Source: Strongylocentrotus purpuratus (taxonomy: Eukaryota; Echinodermata; Echinoidea; Camarodonta; Strongylocentrotidae). Taken from it: a stretch of DNA of 64,000 bases. Made by a program: the position numbers and the translations under genes. Position 1 is the stretch's first letter; each line of letters begins with the position of its first letter. Below the pieces are notes generated by a model, which saw only the letters and a list, made by a program, of their open reading frames with translations, was not told the origin of the DNA and ran no database searches. The stretch covers positions 1,229,321 through 1,293,320 of the forward strand of contig NW_022145605.1 in NCBI RefSeq assembly GCF_000002235.5. Reading direction: 5' to 3'. Of this stretch, positions 58,330 through 64,000 are shown in pieces.

Positions 58330-58696
58330 ATGGTTATACTGTAGATGAATTCCGATCAAATGAAAAGCCTTACATTAAAAGTTTATTAGGTACGTATTTA
58401 TCGTAATAACATTTGATGAAAGCAATGTGGGGGGGGGGGGGGGGGGGTATTTATTGAAATTATACATAGGCCTACTACGTATACTATATATAGGGGGTCA
58501 TGATTCAGGCCCCCATAGAAGACCACTACTTGTTGGTGAATGGGCTACCCTGACAAAAGATTAGAAAGAAATAAATAAATCAATCTTGGAGTTGGACCCT
58601 TGATTTTTTTTTTTCAACTGAAAGGAAAGAGTGGGGGGGGGGGTCAAATTTAGAGAAATTAATCATAGACAAACACACACAAATCTTGCATCGGTG

Positions 58697-58737
<41 letters not shown>

Positions 58738-61236
58738 TGGGGGGGGGGGTCGTGGGGGGGGGCATACGCCCTCGTAATAAATAGGCTAATGGCGATGACA
58801 CAACAAAGGCAAGTAAATACAAAGATGGCGTATGAAAAGACAACGTCATTTTTATCAAGGACATCGAAGAAATAGCTAGATGTACGTAAACAATAAGAAG
58901 ACATTTGAGTTAAGGAGGCCTAATTGTGGGGTTTCCATTTCTTTTTTGTAAAAAAAACTAAGCCATTCTTTGACTTTTAAGTTCTATAAGACGCGATCAT
59001 AACTACTTTTGAAAAAATCAGATCAGATTCATTTTCAATATGCATGGTATATTCCTGAAATCATTTTGTCATTATGTAATACGTCTTTGTTAATGGTCGC
59101 GCACACAAAGGTGACGTACATGTACATGTAGACTGCTTAAAGGTTGAATTTGTTCGAAAGTAGTTGCGATTGTACGTGTCACATGTACAAACTGAACATT
59201 ACTTTCAGTACGGTACTATAATTTTACATGTAGGCCTATGTAGAACCTACAAACCAACGTTATAACAGGTCGAATAAATAAACACAGATCCTGGGGTAAG
59301 AGGAATCCCCCCCCCCCCTCGGCCTAATTTCCTTTTTTTCCCTCCAATCCGTGACAAAGTTCCTTCCCACCCCCCCCCCCCCCCCCCCCACCAACAATCC
59401 CTCTTTATGACAGTGAAAAATCGTTTACAATCTCCATTAGGTATATTGCACACTTCATTTTAAGAATGATCATTTCAACTGCAATGTAAAGTTTGCAGAT
59501 CTTTTTTTGTTTGTTATCAACTTGTGGATCGAGGAGAAAGGGAACACAATGTTCACATTCCCATTTGAGAAGAAATAAAATTTCATGAAAACTCTCATTT
59601 CTCGTGGTAAAAGATGTAAAGATCTAGAATCACACTTTCCATTTTCAGCCTCGAGAAAGAAGGCTGGATTCCCCCAAAACGCAAGAGTATTTTCCGGAAC
59701 GTTTTCCTCTCCCAATATTTCGGCCAACACAATTAAATCAAATTTATATTCATCATGATTACAAATAAAAAAAAAGTTCTTGGAAAACGTTAACAAAGAC
59801 AGGACAATTATACTTAGTAAACCTGTATGTTTAAAACCTACCAGCTTCTACACAAATCAAATTCAGTTGACCATGAGGCATTCCAATTTTTAAAATAATT
59901 TTCCCCAATAACCACATAAAAAGTAATGATGATTTCTTATCCCAAAATGAAAAATCCTGTTGATTTTTCCATTCAATCATAATTATATTTATACAATAAT
60001 AATAATCATAGACTGACAGAACACTCCATAGCGCATTGTAGAGAAAAATCAAGGTGATAAATAAATAATTATTTAAAGATATTTTCATATTGATTACTAG
60101 TTTAACGATGCATTAATGCATAACTGCAAGAATATACAACAATAAACAGTACGCCATCATTTCATAATTGTTTAGTGTAGTACTCTGTACGACGCAGAGA
60201 AAAAATTAAAGCTTTCAGTGCACATCTGGCAATCTTAAATATACATGTGCAAATCGACGTATTGCTGCAATACAATCTGTCTTAAAATCTATGATTTTAT
60301 TCGCAATCATCAAAATTAGTTATATTTTACATATTGCATAACCATTCACTAGCCAAGACATGTTTGACACCGTCTGAGCAATTTGTTATTACATCAAATT
60401 TAATCAAATCCTTCGCTATACCATCTAATAACCAGATCTACTGGGAAAATCCAATCCAAAAGATATTTGATATAGCGCCTTTTCCTTGCAATAATATAGT
60501 CTGTTTGTTTTCTGGTTAACATCTGCTTGTTGCTTACCTCAATTTCATGAACTAGCTGATTGTATTCAATACATGTATTATGCCAGTGTGTTCTGCTGTG
60601 CCAAAGTACTAGAAATATAACTATTCCCACAGATGAGCATCTTGTATAATAGGGCAACCAGAACGTGTCTAACTTTGTCTTTATCTTTTTTTATCCTCAT
60701 CATCCTCATAGTCGCCTTTTTGTTGCCTTCGTTACATGTTTATATTGAGATAGCCAAGCGCACTCAGCAATGATTGAGGAAACTAACAACAAAACTTAAT
60801 ATTTAAATAACTACCATATCCTCAATCTCAGACTACTTGAATGGATAGTTATTTGAATGTCATGATTCAAAATGCATAAAACTACACAATATACACCATT
60901 TTGAAAACAAAAATCAACTGAATGTACTAAATAATAGAAAGTCGAATTATGTACAAAACTATATACAACTGTTATAGAGGTGGATCATGTTCTTTATGTA
61001 CGATGCAGAAGATAACATGCTTTTTTAAATTTTTTATATTCCATTCTTTCTTTATATCGTATGTTGTCGCAGCTCAGTCACACAAACAAGACCAATACCA
61101 AAACAACTACAGATCAATAAAAATTTGCAATTACATTATTTTCAATGGCCCCAAAAAAGGTCAGTTTGTCGGTGTCACCGAATTCAGTGCCCCCGCGTAT
61201 GACAGATACGATTGCATACAATTTAATGACTTTTTC
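58330..61236. other. Intergenic between KMT5A and the HECT gene, no gene
   Basis: Contains poly-G/poly-C runs (58430-58447, 58633-58642, 59309-59319, 59369-59389), a (TC)n run at 58702-58730 and ACATGTACATGTA words. The reading frames present are short and without family resemblance. Confidence 0.5.
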
Positions 61237-61242
61237 TTTATT
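61237..61242 (-). terminator. Candidate poly(A) signal AATAAA of the HECT gene
   Basis: AATAAA on the minus strand about 135 nt beyond the stop codon of the HECT gene. Reasonable spacing; not otherwise tested. Confidence 0.4.
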
Positions 61243-61377
61243 CATTGACCCAACATTACAATTCATTAATCGGTTTTTAATTATTTTTCTTTGACATCGA
61301 TATTAGATACTAGATTTTTAATATGTCAATGTCCGGATACGGGACTGTTGAACTCTCTACGACAGCTAGTCAAAGGT

Positions 61378-63644
61378 TTAGTCTGGTATTTTATGAAATC
61401 CGTGCCCTTTCATCTCTATTAGCTTCATGAGTCGTTCTTTGAGATGCTCTCTTTTCCTGTACATCGGGAGATGAAGCACGATGAAACCATGACATGTATT
61501 CACTTCAGGGCACATGTCCTTTGGGGGTTTCCCCTTACAATCTTTGTCTCCTCCCATGGGCCACATCCTAGGTCTAACCTCCTGGATTCCACCAATCGGG
61601 ACATGGTCAGCACCCGTCATGACTCCTGAAAAAAAAACATTTGCATAGAAGATGAATAATCGGTAATTGTCCATTTTTTTTTATTAAGGCTCATAAATCA
61701 GAAAGTTTCTTACTCTGAAGGTTGACAATTCGGAAGGTTCGTATTTCGGAAAATGAAATAGGGCTCATAATTTCCATGAATTTAAACGTTTCTAATTCCG
61801 AAAATGACATAGAACCTTGTATAATTTGTTAAGAATTATGAACTTTCGGAGAATGAACCCTATTTGGTATGGGAATTTTTTTCTTCTGCTGAATTTCAAA
61901 CCTTTTATTACTTTTGGAAAAAAGGGTGCCTTCCGACATAATCAAAGGTAGTTGGTGGATCATGAAAGCAATGTGCCCTGAAACATGCAGAGCGAAAGAC
62001 ATGACTAGATTATTATCATCTTGTCACAGTGACACTATCAGTGTCTTGAAAGTAACACCATGCACGTCAAAACAGGATTGTCATGTCAAAATGTCAAAAT
62101 GACAAAAAAGATGCCAAAGCAGCACAATATTTGTCTTGTCACAGTATGTTTTAAAAGGGATTATCAATGTCATACGTTCAAACACGACGAAGTGACTGGT
62201 CGTCTTTATATTGTCTAATTTTCATACAGCACTGTGCTATAGGTACGTCTATTTATATACAGTTAGGCCTTTGTCGGTCAACGATCACCAGTGAAGATTT
62301 GACTTACTCAGAAAGTCTCTTTTGTCATCCTCAGTGAGATCACCATGGAACACTGACCAAAACATCTTGACCACGCGATGGTTTGCTGTGTAGCCTTTCT
62401 CATCATAACCAAAGCTCTGTGCAGAGAAGAGCAAATTAAAACATGAAAATGAACAACAGCAACAACAAAGAAAAGATAACTGATTTGTGCCACAAAAAAT
62501 AAACCCAATATCAAATTTATTTCTCAAGAAACAAATTTAAAGGATACAGCGTGTATTATCTTTGTTTTAACTTCTTTAAATAAATTATCTTCTATTAAAT
62601 CTAAAAGCACCTACTAACTTTGCATTATGTAAAAAAAAAAATTCGCGATATTTTGTTTATTTTCTGCAACCATGTTGTCCGAAGTAGATTCATTTTCTAC
62701 GTTTGTGATTTTTCTTGTTAGTGCGTTAATTAGAGAACTTTTTTCTTTAATGTTAAAGAAGAGGAGCTCACTTTTTGAAAGGCCTTCCAATCATATTCCC
62801 CTCCTTGGAATAATGAAATCAGCTCTTGTGGTGTGAAACGTTGGTGAAGACCGAAACAACCGAACATGCTCCGAAAACTCTTACTGAATACCTTGAACTG
62901 GGAGGATGCTGTGTAGTGCCTGGCGTAAAGCTCAATATACTCTCGACTGGAATTCGTAAAATAAAAGAAAGAATTTCATTGAAAGCCAACCAGACTTCAC
63001 GATTCACTTCATTTTCAGGTTTTGGTTGGAAACTAGGGTAAAGATAACGCATTCTTTATTAATAAGCATCTCTTTTATTTTTCAAAATTACTTCTCGGGA
63101 TACCATAACAATATAGGGGTGGAAATCTCGAAATCGAGTGCCTAATTTAATACAAGAAAGGCACTTTTTAACTGTTAAAATTAAAGCTATAAACTCCAAA
63201 TGGTAAGTGACATTTGTTTTGAAATGATGTTTTGCGTTAGTATGAAATCTATTATCTAATAATTCTAGAACTAGTATTCAGAAAGGAATTTAATGTAGAT
63301 AATTTGTCATAAACAATGTAGGGATGTTTTCGTAATTACATTCCAAGACAAAGTGACCACAATGCATCTACTTCCTCGACCACATCGACCACATGTCCAA
63401 TGTAGAAGTTTTAAAACACACAACGGTATAAATCTTTCTGACTGGATCGTACTATACTTACACATTTGCAGTGGTCACGACCTCGTCTTTCCCTCCTGGT
63501 TTAAGTTCGATCTCCGGTTCGTTCACCGGTCCATCCACTGTAAATCTGTAGTCGGAAAGGTCATCGTCACTCGCCTCTAGCAATGTTTCCATGCCCTTCG
63601 CCATCCCGGGATCTAGCAGTTTCAGATCTTCCAAACTGGATGGG
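61378..63644 (-). CDS. HECT-type E3 ubiquitin ligase, 3' part only (runs off the right edge)
   Basis: Four exons are inside: 63462-63644, 62772-62946, 62308-62416 and 61378-61625 (stop TAA at 61378). Phases agree (2, 0, 1) and give about 238 residues of a C-terminal HECT domain. The N-lobe reads LEDLKLLDPGM, then IELKPGGKDEVVTTANVREYIELY, then LISLFQGGEYDWKAF. The hinge is KMFWSVFHGDLTEDDKRDFL and the C-lobe starts VMTGADHVPIGG. The thioester-forming cysteine should be that in EVNTCHGFIVLHLP, aligned with the family HTCFNxLxLP. HECT ligases take ubiquitin from an E2 onto this cysteine and pass it to substrate. The C-lobe has an unusual GDKDCKGKPPKDMCP stretch before the active site. The substrate-binding N-terminus lies outside, so the subfamily (HERC-like or other) is not settled. 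Confidence 0.85.
61690..61865. repeat. Degenerate TTCGGAA-type repeat in the HECT gene's last intron
   Basis: Loosely repeated words (GACAATTCGGAAGG, CGTATTTCGGAAAATGA, AATTCCGAAAATGA, TTTCGGAGAATGA) on both strands. Probably an old minisatellite. Confidence 0.4.
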
Positions 63645-63920
63645 CTGAATATTGTTAAAATAGAGTCGTATTATTCCTCTAGTCACCTGTTGCAACCAGC
63701 TACAGTTAATAACTAAATTATTCATACCCTTACCAATTTCTTAAATTGTTTAAATAAAACAATTGATTTCTCCCAATTTATGTTTCTTAGGAATGTGACA
63801 TTAAAGCTTACATCTAAAATTATTCAACAAAGGCCCTAATTGAACCAGTCCACCTTTCATTCTTGAGTTACGAAAAACAAAACAAAAACATTGAAATGCA
63901 TACGAGATGGATAACTCTCT

Positions 63921-63935
63921 CTCTCTCTTTCACAC

Positions 63936-63966
<31 letters not shown>

Positions 63967-63967
63967 G

Positions 63968-63998
<31 letters not shown>

Positions 63999-64000
63999 AT
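63921..64000. repeat. (TC)n microsatellite at the window edge
   Basis: CT units with a few A, G or T interruptions, continuing to the last base. Confidence 0.95.

Noticed and set aside
1-64000. Retroviral, LTR or Polinton remains
   Set aside because: No protease, reverse transcriptase-RNase H, integrase, capsid or envelope signature and no long direct repeats were recognised; the only reverse-transcriptase-related traces are LINE tails.

Overview
This is animal nuclear DNA, AT-rich, with GT-AG introns, many microsatellites, homopolymeric C/G tracts and short DNA-transposon relics. The proteins resemble deuterostome orthologues and the repeat style (poly-C/G runs, TACATGTA words, tRNA-derived SINEs with TTA tails) suggests an echinoderm, most likely a sea urchin. 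The species call is inference; the gene calls rest on exon-by-exon translation.

Layout. Positions 1-23,370 hold no gene I can support: a long intergenic stretch with a tRNA-derived SINE, a 700-bp GA tract, several inverted-repeat elements and a poly-C/G element. Three genes follow, all on the minus strand. RBM19 (23,724-45,880) is complete: 26 coding exons whose phases join without a break into 968 codons plus a stop, with six RRMs. KMT5A/SETD8 (49,785-58,145) is complete: nine coding exons give 402 residues with a C-terminal SET domain, and a second possible first exon lies at 55,570-55,590. A HECT-type ubiquitin ligase gene (61,378 to beyond 63,644) is cut by the right edge; only its last four coding exons, encoding most of the HECT domain, are inside.

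How the genes relate. RBM19 is a nucleolar pre-rRNA processing factor, KMT5A mono-methylates histone H4 lysine 20, and HECT proteins attach ubiquitin. I see no operon-like link. A palindromic CACGTG E-box lies 43 bp upstream of the RBM19 start codon.

Introns and spacers carry most of the unusual structure: two near-palindromic foldback elements with 8-bp target duplications (44,787-45,539 and 56,916-57,736), two long-TIR elements starting TACAGTG (19,523-20,106 and 53,134-53,798), a THAP-finger DNA-transposon remnant with a CpG-rich leader (37,411-37,876), three histone-type 3' stem-loops in a row (36,503-36,606), a decayed copy of a KMT5A exon (52,218-52,362) and a 151-bp tandem repeat packed with TGACCT half-sites (28,870-29,500). 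No retrovirus, LTR element or Polinton was recognised.
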